Positions 43,307 to 52,815 of a DNA stretch of 64,000 bases are shown piece after piece (the stretch's first letter is position 1; each line of letters opens with the position of its first letter). The stretch is from Bosea vestrisii (GTDB taxonomy: Bacteria; Pseudomonadota; Alphaproteobacteria; Rhizobiales; Beijerinckiaceae), in the NCBI RefSeq assembly GCF_030144325.1, contig NZ_CP126307.1:5050001-5114000 (forward strand), read 5' to 3'. The position numbers and the translations under genes were made by a program. The notes under the pieces are model-generated. The model saw nothing but the letters and a program-made list of their open reading frames with translations. It did not search any database and had not been told where the DNA came from.

Positions 43307-44858
43307 GCGCGGGCTCCGCGGCAGGGCTTTCGCCGTGGACGCCGCCCATCAGCAGGCCGATCTCTTCCAGCTGCAGTCCTGGGACCGGCCGTGCCTGCGA
43401 TAGCCGGCCCTGATTGATCACGCAGAGCCGGTCGGAGAGCTCGAGCAGTTCGTCGAGATCCTGCGAGATCACCACGATGGCCGAGCCCTGAGCGGCGAGG
43501 TCGACGAGCGCCTGCCGGATTGCGGCGGCAGCGCCCGCATCGACCCCCAGGTCGGCTGCGCCACCACCAGCACGTCGGGCTTCTGCCCGATCTCGCGGCC
43601 CATGATGAATTTCTGCAGGTTGCCGCCGGACAGCGAACCGGCCAGAGCCGCGGCGCCGGTGGTGCGGACGTCGAAACGGGCGATGACATCCTTCGCATAG
43701 GCCTCGACCGGGCCTTGCCGGATCACGCCCGCCGGCGCCAGCGGCAACCGATGGCGGGCGGTGAGCACGACATTTTCGGCGAGGGTGAAGTCGGGCACGG
43801 CGGCATGGCCATTGCGCTCTTCGGGCACGCAGGCGAGGCCGGCGGCGCGGCGCGCGCCGGCGCCTGAAAGACCGATCGGCCGGCCATCGAGCTTGATCGC
43901 GTCGGCCCTGCCGGCAAGATGCTCGCCCGAGAGCGCCATCAGCAATTCGGCCTGGCCGTTGCCGGCGACCCCGGCGATGCCGAGGATCTCGCCAGCATGG
44001 GCCGCGAAGGAGATGCCTTTCAGGCTGGTGCCGAAGGGCGGCTCGCCCGGCATGTCGAGCTTGTCGACGCTGAGCCGCGCTGCGCCCGCCTTGCCGTCGC
44101 CGGCTGGTCGCTGAATGTTCTTCAGCTCGGCGCCAATCATCAGCTCGGCCATGCGCCGGGTCGTCTCGATGCGCGGATCGCAGGTCGCGACGACCTTGCC
44201 GCCGCGCAGGATGGTCGCCGCCTCGCACAGCGCTTTGATCTCGTGCAGCTTGTGGCTGATGTAGAGGATCGAGCAGCCTGCCCGAGCGATCTGGCGCAGC
44301 GTCTCGAACAGGCGCTCGACCTCCTGCGGCGTCAGCACCGAGGTTGGCTCGTCCATGATCAGCAGGTTCGGCTTCTGCAGCAGGCAGCGCACGATCTCGA
44401 TGCGCTGGCGCTCGCCGACCGAGAGTGTATGCACCTCGCGGTCCGGGTCGAGCGGCAGCGAATAGCTGTCGAGGATCGCCTTGATCCGCGCCTTCAACTC
44501 CTCGGCTGCGACGGTCTCGTCGAGGCCGAGCGCGATATTCTCGAGCACGGTCATGCCGTCGAACAGCGAGAAATGCTGGAAGACCATGCCGATGCCGAGC
44601 CTGCGGGCCGCCTTGGGCGAGGCGATCTCGACCGGGCGGCCGTCGAAGCTGATCTGCCCTTCGTCGGCGCGCTGCACGCCGTAGATGATCTTGACCAGGG
44701 TCGACTTGCCGGCGCCGTTTTCGCCGAGCAGGGCATGGATCTCGCCGGGGCGGACGGAGAGGCTGATGTCCTGGTTGGCTTTCACGCCCGGAAAGCTTTT
44801 TCGAAACATGGGCGAGCGCCAGGCGCGAAGGTGCCGTCTGGTCAGGCGGCTGCGTCAT
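43299..44858 (-). pseudogene. Nucleoside-type ABC ATPase with two frameshifts (probable sequencing errors)
   Basis: Double ABC-domain ATPase of the MglA/RbsA/NupO kind, about 519 residues when corrected. From ATG 44858 the protein reads MTQPPDQTAPSRLALAHVSK, then shifts frame at a run of five T on the plus strand (44797-44801); removing one gives the native SKSFPGVKANQD. Domain 1 is intact (LLGENGAGKSTLV, LSVGERQRIEIVRCL, LLIMDEPTSVLTP). Domain 2 (GIAGVAGNGQAELL, LSGGNLQKFIMGREI) breaks at a five-C run (43544-43548); one more base gives PTWGVDAGAAAAIRQALVD and the stop at 43299. The start overlaps the xdhC end by 17 bases. It energises the two permeases downstream. Confidence 0.86.
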
Positions 44859-45684
44859 GGCGGTTCCGTGCCCTCGCGCGTCTCGTGGCTTTCTCGCCAA
44901 GCAAGCAACGCACCAGCTCGGCACTCGTCAAGGCGGCGATCACCTCCGGACGCTTGTCATGCACATCCGATCCGCCGATCGGGCAGGTGAGCTGCGTCAA
45001 TGCCCTGCTACCGGGGTGGCGGCGGCGGAAGCTTGCCTCGAAGCGGGCGCGCTTCGTGCTCGAGCCGATCATGCCGACATAGGCCGCATCGCCGCGCAGC
45101 AGCGCCGCCTCTGCCAGGCGATAATCGAGCGCATGGCTATGGGTCAGCACGACAAAGGCCGAGCCGAGCCGGGCTGCGGCAAGCGCAGTTTCGGGATCGT
45201 CGAGACGAAGGCAGACGACAGCCGCTGGCACATCGTCGAACTGGCTGGGCCGGTCGTCGATGAGCGTCACAGCGAGGGGAAGCAAGGCGAGGCTGCGCGC
45301 CAGCGCCTTGCCGGTATGGCCGGCGCCGAAGATCAGCACTTGCGGGCGCTCGGCCGCGGCTTTCGCCTCGTCCTGCCTCAGCGCTTCGAGATGCGCTGGG
45401 GTCGCCGGCTCCATCGCCACCCGGACGCGCCCGCCGCAGCACTGACCCATTTGCGGGCCGAGCGGGATATCGATCAGCCGTGGGCCGTTGCTGTCGAGCA
45501 GGGCGCGGGCGAGATCGATGCAATGGAGTTCGAGCTGGCCGCCGCCGATCGTGCCGGCGCTGCCACGGGCGCTGACGATCATCGTCGCGCCGGCCTCGCG
45601 GGGGGTGGAGCCCTGCGCTTCCGCGATGCGGACGATGACGGCGCCGTCGGCGAGGTTGGCAGCGAGAAAGTCGGCGGCGGTCAT
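44842..45684 (-). CDS. xdhC: Xanthine dehydrogenase accessory protein XdhC
   Basis: A 280-residue maturation factor that binds molybdenum cofactor and helps insert the sulfurated form into xanthine dehydrogenase. Motifs: VRIAEAQGSTPREAGATMIV (about 18-37), GTIGGGQLE (about 44-52), PLGPQMGQCCGGRVRVAME with the cysteine pair, a Rossmann segment LIFGAGHTGKALARSLALL (about 116-134), and YVGMIGSSTKRARF. It follows xdhB after a gap containing a palindromic repeat and overlaps the ABC ATPase start. Confidence 0.93.
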   Translation of the reverse strand: MTAADFLAANLADGAVIVRIAEAQGSTPREAGATMIVSARGSAGTIGGGQLELHCIDLARALLDSNGPRLIDIPLGPQMGQCCGGRVRVAMEPATPAHLEALRQDEAKAAAERPQVLIFGAGHTGKALARSLALLPLAVTLIDDRPSQFDDVPAAVVCLRLDDPETALAAARLGSAFVVLTHSHALDYRLAEAALLRGDAAYVGMIGSSTKRARFEASFRRRHPGSRALTQLTCPIGGSDVHDKRPEVIAALTSAELVRCLLGEKATRRARARNRHDAAA

Positions 45685-45712
45685 GGCGACGGCTTCCGAT
45701 AAAGGCGCGGGA

Positions 45713-45814
45713 GCCCTCTCCCGGAACGGGGGAGGGTTGGGAGGGGGCAGTGCCGACACTGGTTGAATGGGGTGCCGGCCCCCTCTCCACCTCTCCCCCG
45801 TTCCGGGAGAGAGA
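45713..45814. repeat. Palindromic repeat (ccctctcccggaacggggga type)
   Basis: Inverted repeat between xdhB and xdhC. Left part ccctctcccggaacggggga then gggttggga; right part ctctccacctctcccccgtt then ccgggagag. It has the same general type as repeats at 38.6, 55.7 and 58.0 kb. Confidence 0.78.
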
Positions 45815-45835
45815 GCCTGCCGCGGTTCCGCAGTC

Positions 45836-48184
45836 TCATAGCTTGCCCTCCGCCAAGGCCCGCACTCGGTCGACCGCGTCGAGCATCCGCTCCGGCGTCG
45901 CCGGTGCGTCGAGCTGCGGGCAGAAGCGGTGGTCGCCGACGCTGGCGACCGCATCGGAGAGCGCATGCAGCACGCTGATTGCCAGCATCAAGGGCGGCTC
46001 GCCGACCGCCTTGGAGCGGTGGATGGTGTGCTCGCGATTGGGAGCCTTCTCCAGCAACGCGACGTTGAAGATGCGCGGCCGGTCGGAGGCGACCGGGATC
46101 TTGTAGGTCGAGGGCGCGTGCGTCTTGAGGCGCCCCTTTTCGTCCCAGACCAGCTCCTCGGTGGTCAGCCAGCCCATGCCCTGGACGAAGCCGCCCTCGA
46201 TCTGGCCCTTGTCGATCGCCGGGTTCAGCGAGTTGCCGCAGTCGTGCAGGATGTCGACGCGCAGGGTCTTGTACTCGCCGGTCAGGGTGTCGATCGCGAC
46301 CTCCGCCGCGGCGGCGCCATAGGCGAAGTAGTAGAACGGGTGGCCGCGCCCGGCCTTGCGGTCCCAATGGATTTTTGGCGTTGCGTAGAAGCCTGTCGCC
46401 GAGAGCTGGACGCGGGCCATATAGGCCGCCTTGACCAGCTCGACGAAGCCGATCTCGCGTGCGCCGACCTGCACCCTGCCAGGCAGGAAGGCGATCGCCT
46501 CCGGCTTTTCCTGCCAGTGCTTACAGGCGAAGGTGATGAGCCGCTGCTTGATCGTCTCACAGGCGTCGAGCGCCGCCATGCCGTTGAGGTCGGAGCCGGA
46601 AGAGGCAGCCGTCGCCGAGGTGTTCGGCACCTTGCCGGTCGTCGTCGCGGTGATCTTGATCTCCCCAAGCCCGATGCCGAAGGCCTGGGCCACCACCTGC
46701 GCCACCTTCTGGTAGAGCCCCTGGCCCATCTCGGTGCCGCCATGGTTCAGCGACACCGTGCCGTCGGTATAGACATGCACCAGCGCGCCGGCCTGATTGT
46801 ACCAGGTCGCGGTGAAGGATATCCCGAACTTGACCGGCGTCAGCGCGATACCACGCTTGATCACCGGGCTCTCCCGGTTGAAGGCGCGGATCGCCTGCTG
46901 GCGGACGCGGTAGTCGCAGGAATGCTCGAGGTCGTCGATGACCTCGGCGGCGATCATGTCCTCGACCGGCTGGTGATAGGGCGTGATCTCACGGCCCTCT
47001 CCGCCGTAGAGGTTACGCTTCCTCACTTCCAGCGGGTCGAGCCCTGTGGCGTAGGCGACCTCCTCGATGAAGCGCTCGGCCCCGACCATGCCTTGCGGCC
47101 CGCCAAAGCCGCGGAAGGCGGTGTTCGAGACCGTATGGGTGCGCAAGGGCTCCGAGCGGGCCCGCACCGCCGGGTAGAAATAGCAATTGTCCATGTGGAA
47201 CAGCGCGCGGTCGGTGACCGGGCCGGAGAGATCGGCATTCCAGCCGCAGCGTGCGGCATAGACCGCGTCGACCGCGTGGATGCGGCCGTCATCGTCGAAG
47301 CCGATCTCGTAATCGACGACGAAGTCGTGGCGCTTGCCGGTGATGACCATGTCGTCGTCGCGGTCGGGCCGGAGCTTCACCGGCCGCTTCAGCTTGCGCG
47401 CGGCCAACGCCGCGACGCAGGCGAAGAGGTTGGCCTGCGTCTCCTTGCCGCCGAAGCCGCCGCCCATGCGCCGGACCTCGATGGTGACCGCATGCGCGCC
47501 GACGCCGAGTACGGCTGAGACCATGTGCTGGACCTCGCTCGGATGCTGGGTCGAGGAGTGCACCAGCATGTCGCCGTCCTCGCCCGGAATGGCGAGCGCG
47601 ATCTGGCTTTCCAGGTAGAAGTGATCCTGCCCGCCGATCGCCATCGAGCCTTTCAGCCGGCGCGAGCTGGCGGCGAGCGCCTCGGTGACGTCACCACGCT
47701 CAAGCTTCAGCGGTTCGGTCACGAGATCGGAGCCGGCGGCGCGCGCTGCGGCGACGTCGAGCTGGGGAGGTGCCTCGTCGTAAGCAGCCTTGGCCAGTAT
47801 CGCGGCGTGGCGAGCCTGTTCGCGCGTCTCGGCAACCACGGCGAAGAGCGGCTGGCCGTGATGCAGGATGTCCTTCGTCGCAAAGACCGGTTCGTCATGC
47901 TTGTGCGTCGAGGAGATGTCGTTCGCGCCGGGAATGTCGGCTGTGGTGAGGATCGCGAGCACGCCCGGTGCAGCTTCGACAGCCGACAGGTCGAGCGACA
48001 GCAGCCGGCCATGCGCGATGGTCGCGAGCCCGAGATAAGCATGGGCGAGGCCGGCTGGCTCGGCGATATCGTCGATATAGAGGGCTTCGCCGGCGACGTG
48101 CTTCTCGGCTGAATCGTGCTTCAGTGGCGAACCGACGATCGGCCGCGTCTCGCCAAGGTCGAGTCGTTTGCGCGCGTCAGCCAT
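45836..48184 (-). CDS. xdhB: Xanthine dehydrogenase, molybdopterin-binding large subunit
   Basis: Large subunit of 782 residues that holds the molybdenum cofactor and oxidises hypoxanthine/xanthine to urate. The N-terminal hammerhead domain (SAEKHVAGEALYIDDIAEPA) and the molybdopterin domain are complete: GQDHFYLESQIALAIPGEDG, VRRMGGGFGGKETQA (about 245-259), RAFRRGFGG-like TAFRGFGGPQGM, GGTEMGQGLYQKVAQVVAQA, and the active-site region VGEPPLMLAISVLHAL near the C-terminus with its expected Glu. ATG 48184 is set by the 8-base overlap with xdhA. Confidence 0.95.
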   Translation of the reverse strand: MADARKRLDLGETRPIVGSPLKHDSAEKHVAGEALYIDDIAEPAGLAHAYLGLATIAHGRLLSLDLSAVEAAPGVLAILTTADIPGANDISSTHKHDEPVFATKDILHHGQPLFAVVAETREQARHAAILAKAAYDEAPPQLDVAAARAAGSDLVTEPLKLERGDVTEALAASSRRLKGSMAIGGQDHFYLESQIALAIPGEDGDMLVHSSTQHPSEVQHMVSAVLGVGAHAVTIEVRRMGGGFGGKETQANLFACVAALAARKLKRPVKLRPDRDDDMVITGKRHDFVVDYEIGFDDDGRIHAVDAVYAARCGWNADLSGPVTDRALFHMDNCYFYPAVRARSEPLRTHTVSNTAFRGFGGPQGMVGAERFIEEVAYATGLDPLEVRKRNLYGGEGREITPYHQPVEDMIAAEVIDDLEHSCDYRVRQQAIRAFNRESPVIKRGIALTPVKFGISFTATWYNQAGALVHVYTDGTVSLNHGGTEMGQGLYQKVAQVVAQAFGIGLGEIKITATTTGKVPNTSATAASSGSDLNGMAALDACETIKQRLITFACKHWQEKPEAIAFLPGRVQVGAREIGFVELVKAAYMARVQLSATGFYATPKIHWDRKAGRGHPFYYFAYGAAAAEVAIDTLTGEYKTLRVDILHDCGNSLNPAIDKGQIEGGFVQGMGWLTTEELVWDEKGRLKTHAPSTYKIPVASDRPRIFNVALLEKAPNREHTIHRSKAVGEPPLMLAISVLHALSDAVASVGDHRFCPQLDAPATPERMLDAVDRVRALAEGKL

Positions 48185-49667
48185 GGGCGGCCTCCGCCAG
48201 CAGGCCGGCAACGCGGGTCGCGGTTTCAGGATGGGTCGTCTCGATCAGGAAGCGCCGCAGCAGGTTGCCGGCAACCTTGAGGCGATAGGCGGCCGAGGCC
48301 CGCATATCAGAAAGCGGTGTGAAATCCTGCGCCAGCGCCGCGATTGCGGCGGCGACCGCGGCGTCGTCCCAGGAGCGGCCGAGCAATGCGCCTTCTGCCG
48401 CTTTGGCCCGCTTCGGGATGCCGGCCATGCCGCCATAGGCGAGCCGTGCTTCGCTGACCCGGCCGGCGCCATCGAGTTCCAGATAGAAGGCGCCGCAGAC
48501 GGCCGAAATATCCTCGTCGAAGCGCTTCGAGATCTTCGAGACGTGGAAGAGCGCGTCCGTCGGCAGCTTCGGCACCAGCACGGCTTCGACGAACTCACCC
48601 GGCTGCCGGTCCTGCTTGCGGTAGTCGAGGAAGAAGGCTTCGAGCGGGATGGTACGGCGGCTCCCGCCCTTGCGCAGCACCAGCGTCGCCCCGAGCGCGA
48701 TCAAGGCCGGCGGCAGATCGCCGATCGGCGAGCCATTGGCGATGTTACCGCCGATCGTGCCGGCATTGCGCACCTGCTCGCCACCGAAGCGGCGTAGCAT
48801 CTCGTCGAGCTGCGGGGAGATGCCGGCCAGCGCCTCGCGCACCGCAATCTGGTTTGCCATCGCACCGAAGCGCAGATGGTCGCCTTTGTCCGAGATCGCT
48901 CGCAAATCGTCGATCCGGCCGAGATAGATCACCGGATCGAGCCGGCGCATGCCCTTGGTGACCCACAGGCCGACATCGGTGGCGCCGGCGACCAGAGTCG
49001 CCTGCGGGTGGACGCCGATGAGCCCGGCCAGCGCCTCGACGGTGGCGGGGGCGTAAAAATGGCGCTCTCCATTGCCGATCGAGAGTGTCTTGCCGTCCGC
49101 GAGCGCCTTCAGCCGGGCGATGACCGCAGGTATCCCTGCGATGAACCGGTCTTCCTCGCGCTCGGCGGCGTCCATGCGCTGCGCCGCCGCAATGATCGGC
49201 TCGTAGCCCGTGCAGCGGCAGAGGTTGCCGGCAAGCGCGTCCTCAATGCGCTGTACGGATGGTGCCCGCTCGTTCAGCCAGAGCGCGAACAGCGACATCA
49301 CGAAACCGGGCGTACAGAAGCCGCATTGCGAGCCATGGCAGTCGACCATCGCCTGCTGCACCGGGTGGAGCGCGCCGTCCGCGCCCCTGAGGTGCTCGAC
49401 GGTCAGGACATGGCAGCCGTCCAGCGTCGGCAGGAAGCGGATGCAGGCGTTGATCGCCTCATAGCGCAGTTGCCCGCCATCGAGCCGGCCGACCACGATG
49501 GTACAGGCGCCGCAATCGCCCTCGGCGCAGCCTTCCTTGGTGCCGGTGCGGCGGCGGTCGAGCCTGAGCCAGTCGAGCACGGTACGGCTCGGATCGCAGG
49601 ACGCGATCTCGATCAGCTCATCGCCGAACAGGAAACGCACGCTCTCACGCATGGCGGGTTGGTGCAT
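48177..49667 (-). CDS. xdhA: Xanthine dehydrogenase, Fe-S/FAD small subunit
   Basis: Small subunit of 496 residues that passes electrons from the molybdenum site through two [2Fe-2S] clusters to FAD and NAD+. Cluster ligands: CAEGDCGACT (about 48-57) with a later Cys, then CGFCTPGFVMS and LCRCTGYEPI (about 117-156). The FAD domain follows (VAGATDVGLWVTKGMRRLDP, RNAGTIGGNIANGSPIGDLP) and a C-terminal CO-dehydrogenase-like domain. ATG 49652 (MRESVRF) is an alternative start. It heads the xdhABC-nucleoside transporter operon and is divergent from guaD. Confidence 0.95.
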   Translation of the reverse strand: MHQPAMRESVRFLFGDELIEIASCDPSRTVLDWLRLDRRRTGTKEGCAEGDCGACTIVVGRLDGGQLRYEAINACIRFLPTLDGCHVLTVEHLRGADGALHPVQQAMVDCHGSQCGFCTPGFVMSLFALWLNERAPSVQRIEDALAGNLCRCTGYEPIIAAAQRMDAAEREEDRFIAGIPAVIARLKALADGKTLSIGNGERHFYAPATVEALAGLIGVHPQATLVAGATDVGLWVTKGMRRLDPVIYLGRIDDLRAISDKGDHLRFGAMANQIAVREALAGISPQLDEMLRRFGGEQVRNAGTIGGNIANGSPIGDLPPALIALGATLVLRKGGSRRTIPLEAFFLDYRKQDRQPGEFVEAVLVPKLPTDALFHVSKISKRFDEDISAVCGAFYLELDGAGRVSEARLAYGGMAGIPKRAKAAEGALLGRSWDDAAVAAAIAALAQDFTPLSDMRASAAYRLKVAGNLLRRFLIETTHPETATRVAGLLAEAAHG

Positions 49668-49784
49668 GGCGGTCTTGCCGCTCGCAGATCGGATTCATGC
49701 CCCAAGATTAGGCACGTTCGCGGCTTGGCCGGAAGCTTTGATTTGGTGCAGATATGATCGCGATTTGAGCCGGAGCGGCGAGCC

Positions 49785-51110
49785 TTGAGCAAAGACGGTG
49801 CGATCTCGGCCCTGCGCGGCCGGCTTCTCTGGTTCGTCGGTGATCCGCACGAGACGGGCGAACCCGCGCATCGCTATGTCGAGGACGGGCTGCTCGTCAT
49901 CGAGGACGGCCTGGTCCGAGCCGCCGGCGAGGCGAGGGAACTGCTGCCGACGCTGCCGGCCGGTGCCGCGATCACCGACCACCGCCCGCATCTGATCATG
50001 CCGGGCTTCATCGACGCCCATATCCACATGCCGCAGACTCAAGTTGTCGCCTCCTATGGCGCGCAACTGATGGAGTGGCTGAACAAATACACCTTCGTCG
50101 AGGAGCAGAAGCTGGCGCAGCAGGGCCATGCCGAAAAGCTCTCAGCCTTCCTGCTCGACGAGTTGCTGGCGAGCGGCACGACGACGGCCGCGGTCTACTG
50201 CTCGGTGCACAAGCAGTCGGCCGAGGCCTTCTTCGCCGAATCGCACCGACGCAACACCCGCATGATCGCCGGCAAGGTCATGATGGATCGCAACGCGCCG
50301 CCGGCGCTAACCGACACCGCCGAAAGCGGCTATGCCGACAGCAAGGAGCTGATCGGCCGCTGGCATGGCAAGGGCCGCCAGCTTTATGCGATCACGCCGC
50401 GCTTCGCCGTGACTTCGACGCCGGAGCAGATGGCGGCGTCACAGCGGCTGGTCGAGGAGCATCCCGACTGCTTCGTCCAGACCCATATCAACGAGAACCG
50501 GGCCGAGATCGCCTTCGCTCGAGAGCTCTATCCCGACGCAGCCGACTATGCCGGCATCTACGAGGATTATGGGCTGCTCGGGAAGAAGAGCCTGCTCGGC
50601 CATTGCATCCACATGACCAAGCGCGAATGGCGCGCCTTCGCTGAGCATGGCGCCATCGCCGTATTCTGCCCGACCTCGAACCTCTTCCTCGGCTCAGGCC
50701 TGTTCGACTGGGATCGCGCCCGCCGCGAGGGCGTCAAGGTCGCGGTCGCCACGGATATCGGCGGCGGCACCTCCTATTCGATGCTGCGGACCATGGCCGA
50801 GGCCTACAAGATCCTGCAGCTCCAGGGGCAGTCGCTGTCAGCCTTCGAGGCGCTGCACGCGATCACGCTCGGCAACGCGGCGGCGCTCGGACTCGATCAC
50901 TTGATCGGCTCGTTCGAGCCGGGGCGCGAGGCTGACATCGTCGTGCTCGATCCGGCCGCGACGCGGATGATGGCGCACCGGCTGGAGACGGTGCGAGACT
51001 TGGCGGAAGAACTCTTCGTGCTGGTCACGCTCGGCGATGAGCGCAATGTCGTCGCGACCTATGTCGCGGGGGAGCGAGCGGGTCTGCCGTCATTCTCGGG
51101 GGCCGCGTAG
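49785..51110 (+). CDS. guaD: Guanine deaminase
   Basis: Zinc amidohydrolase of 441 residues that deaminates guanine to xanthine, the substrate of the divergent xanthine dehydrogenase. Metal ligands are in PGFIDAHIHMPQTQVV (HxH, about 74-89), QTHINENRAEI and GHCIHMTKREW, with the final Asp in VAVATDIGGGTSYSM. YGAQLMEWLNKYTFVEEQ is specific to guanine deaminase. The start is TTG 49785, with ggag about 10 bases upstream; no ATG gives a complete N-terminus. The last residues (PSFSGAA) and the stop codon are encoded by the left arm of a dispersed repeat. Confidence 0.94.
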   Translation: MSKDGAISALRGRLLWFVGDPHETGEPAHRYVEDGLLVIEDGLVRAAGEARELLPTLPAGAAITDHRPHLIMPGFIDAHIHMPQTQVVASYGAQLMEWLNKYTFVEEQKLAQQGHAEKLSAFLLDELLASGTTTAAVYCSVHKQSAEAFFAESHRRNTRMIAGKVMMDRNAPPALTDTAESGYADSKELIGRWHGKGRQLYAITPRFAVTSTPEQMAASQRLVEEHPDCFVQTHINENRAEIAFARELYPDAADYAGIYEDYGLLGKKSLLGHCIHMTKREWRAFAEHGAIAVFCPTSNLFLGSGLFDWDRARREGVKVAVATDIGGGTSYSMLRTMAEAYKILQLQGQSLSAFEALHAITLGNAAALGLDHLIGSFEPGREADIVVLDPAATRMMAHRLETVRDLAEELFVLVTLGDERNVVATYVAGERAGLPSFSGAA

Positions 51111-51187
51111 CGGGGACCCGAGAATCTCTCGCGGAGTAGGGCGCCTTCTCGTCCTGAGATGCTCGGATCAAGCCCGAGCATGACGCG
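51088..51187. repeat. Two-hairpin dispersed repeat, copy 3, overlapping the guaD 3' end
   Basis: Same layout as copies 1 and 2: attctcggg...cccgagaat and atgctcgg-atcaag-cccgagcat, ending gacgcg. It begins inside guaD and supplies its last codons and stop. It lies between convergent guaD and the aminotransferase gene. Confidence 0.85.
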
Positions 51188-51190
51188 CAA

Positions 51191-52048
51191 TCAGCCCAGC
51201 ACGCCGCCCTTGCGGGCGTGGTCGAGATAGATTTCGCGCAGCCGGATCGTCGCCGGGCCCGGTGCGCCGTTGTGGATGCTGTGGCCGTCGATCGTCGTCA
51301 CCGGCATCACCAGGCTGGTCGCGGAGGTGATGAAGGCCTCCTCAGCGTCGAGGGCCTCTTCCAGCGTGAACTCGCGCTCCTCGAACGAGAAGCCACTCTC
51401 GGCCAGGAAGGCGAGCACGGCCGTGCGGGTGATGCCGGGCAGCACCTTGTGCGAGAGCGGGCGCGAGATCAGCGTCTTGCCCTTGACGATCCAGGCGGTT
51501 GAAGAGGCGCCCTCGGTGACGACGCCGTCCTCGATCATCCAGGCCTCCTGCGCGCCGTTCTCGGCGGCAAACTGCTTGGCCAGCACCGGGGCGAGCAAAT
51601 TGACGCTCTTGATGTCGCGGCGGGCCCAGCGCAGATCCGGCGTGCTGACGACCTTGATGCCGGTCTTGGCCAGTGGCGTATTGGCGAACTGGCGCGCCTG
51701 TGTGAACAGCACCAAAGACGACTTCACCCCCTTGGGGAATGGAAAGTCGCGATCGGCGGCGCCGCGCGAGACCTGCAGATAGATGCTGCCTTCATCCAGG
51801 TTGTTGCGGGCGATCAGCTCCTGATGGATCGCGACGAGCTCAGCGCGCGAACAGGGGAGCTCGAGGCCGATCTCGCCGGCCGAGCGCTCAAGCCGCGCCA
51901 AATGCGCCTCGCAGTCGACCAGCTTGCCGCCGAGCACGGCCGAGACTTCGTAGATGCCGTCGCCGAAGATGAAGCCGCGATCGAAGATCGAGATCGTCGC
52001 CTCTTCCTCGGGGAGGTAGGCGCCATTGACATAGACGGTGCGGCTCAT
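51191..52048 (-). CDS. Class IV aminotransferase, D-amino-acid transaminase-like
   Basis: PLP-dependent fold-type IV aminotransferase of 285 residues. YVNGAYLPEEEATISIFDRG (about 5-24) and FGDGIYEVSAVLGGKLVDCE are typical of D-amino-acid transaminase rather than branched-chain aminotransferase. The PLP-binding lysine is expected in RRDIKSVNLLAPVLAKQ (about 144-160), the cofactor glutamate in VVTEGASSTAWIVK, and the phosphate loop at SATSLVMPVTTIDG. It interconverts D-alanine and D-glutamate or similar. It is monocistronic and convergent with guaD. Confidence 0.88.
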   Translation of the reverse strand: MSRTVYVNGAYLPEEEATISIFDRGFIFGDGIYEVSAVLGGKLVDCEAHLARLERSAGEIGLELPCSRAELVAIHQELIARNNLDEGSIYLQVSRGAADRDFPFPKGVKSSLVLFTQARQFANTPLAKTGIKVVSTPDLRWARRDIKSVNLLAPVLAKQFAAENGAQEAWMIEDGVVTEGASSTAWIVKGKTLISRPLSHKVLPGITRTAVLAFLAESGFSFEEREFTLEEALDAEEAFITSATSLVMPVTTIDGHSIHNGAPGPATIRLREIYLDHARKGGVLG

Positions 52049-52151
52049 GGGGATGGTCTCATGCGGAAAGGACGGACCTTCCTAGCCGAGGCGGGCGCAT
52101 GAGGCGAGATATCATGCCGGCTTGCTGGCCGGCGTCAGATGCAGGACGGCG

Positions 52152-52799
52152 CTAACCTGTCGCCTTCGCCTCGAAATGGCGCTGGCGGAAGGCACGGACC
52201 TTGGCGCGATTGCCGCAGACCGACATCTCGCACCAGCGCCGTAGCCGGTTCTTGGTGGTGTCGAAGAACAGCCAGCCGCAATGATCGCCTTCGCATTGCT
52301 TGATGCGGGCGAGGTTCTGCTGGGTCAGCACGGTGAGGGCCGAAAGCGCGATCGGCCCGCGGATCGCTTCGCTGAGCGTCTGGCCGGCGTCCCAGCGCCA
52401 GACGAAGCCATCGCCGAAGGGGGACAGCTTGGCGCAGGCCAGGCAGTGCGCGTGGATGGCGGCGAGCTGCGACCGATCCTGTTCGTCCGGTTGCTGGCGG
52501 CGGGAAAGGCTGAGGCCGATCCGGTAGATCGTGTCGCGCAGATCGAGTGCCTCGGCGAGCAGGCGCGTCGCCAGCCCTGCATCGGCTGCGAGCGCGGCCA
52601 AGGCGGCGTCCCGGTCGCTGTCGCTGATCGCCTTGGCGTGCCGCGCCCAGATCACGACGTCGCGCCCCTCGCGCAGATGCTCGAGCTCGTTCGGCCCGCC
52701 GCGCCCCGAAGCGGTGTTGGTGAAGTCGAAGGCGAGCTCGCTGGCGACGAGCGGCAATGAACCGGCGCGGCTCGAGCCGCCTGTATGATCGGCTATCAT
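52152..52799 (-). CDS. CGNR zinc-finger (ABATE domain) regulator
   Basis: A 215-residue protein with an N-terminal ABATE domain (LASELAFDFTNTASGRGGPN-type start, about 17-36) and a C-terminal CGNR zinc finger. The zinc ligands are visible in CEGDHCGWLFFDTTKN and WCEMSVCGNRAKVRAFRQRH. Such proteins are thought to be DNA-binding stress or metabolite-responsive regulators. It is divergent from a Liv-type binding-protein gene with only 81 bases between, containing a palindrome, so control of that gene is likely. Confidence 0.87.
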   Translation of the reverse strand: MIADHTGGSSRAGSLPLVASELAFDFTNTASGRGGPNELEHLREGRDVVIWARHAKAISDSDRDAALAALAADAGLATRLLAEALDLRDTIYRIGLSLSRRQQPDEQDRSQLAAIHAHCLACAKLSPFGDGFVWRWDAGQTLSEAIRGPIALSALTVLTQQNLARIKQCEGDHCGWLFFDTTKNRLRRWCEMSVCGNRAKVRAFRQRHFEAKATG

Positions 52800-52815
52800 G
52801 TAACCAGCTATCTCT

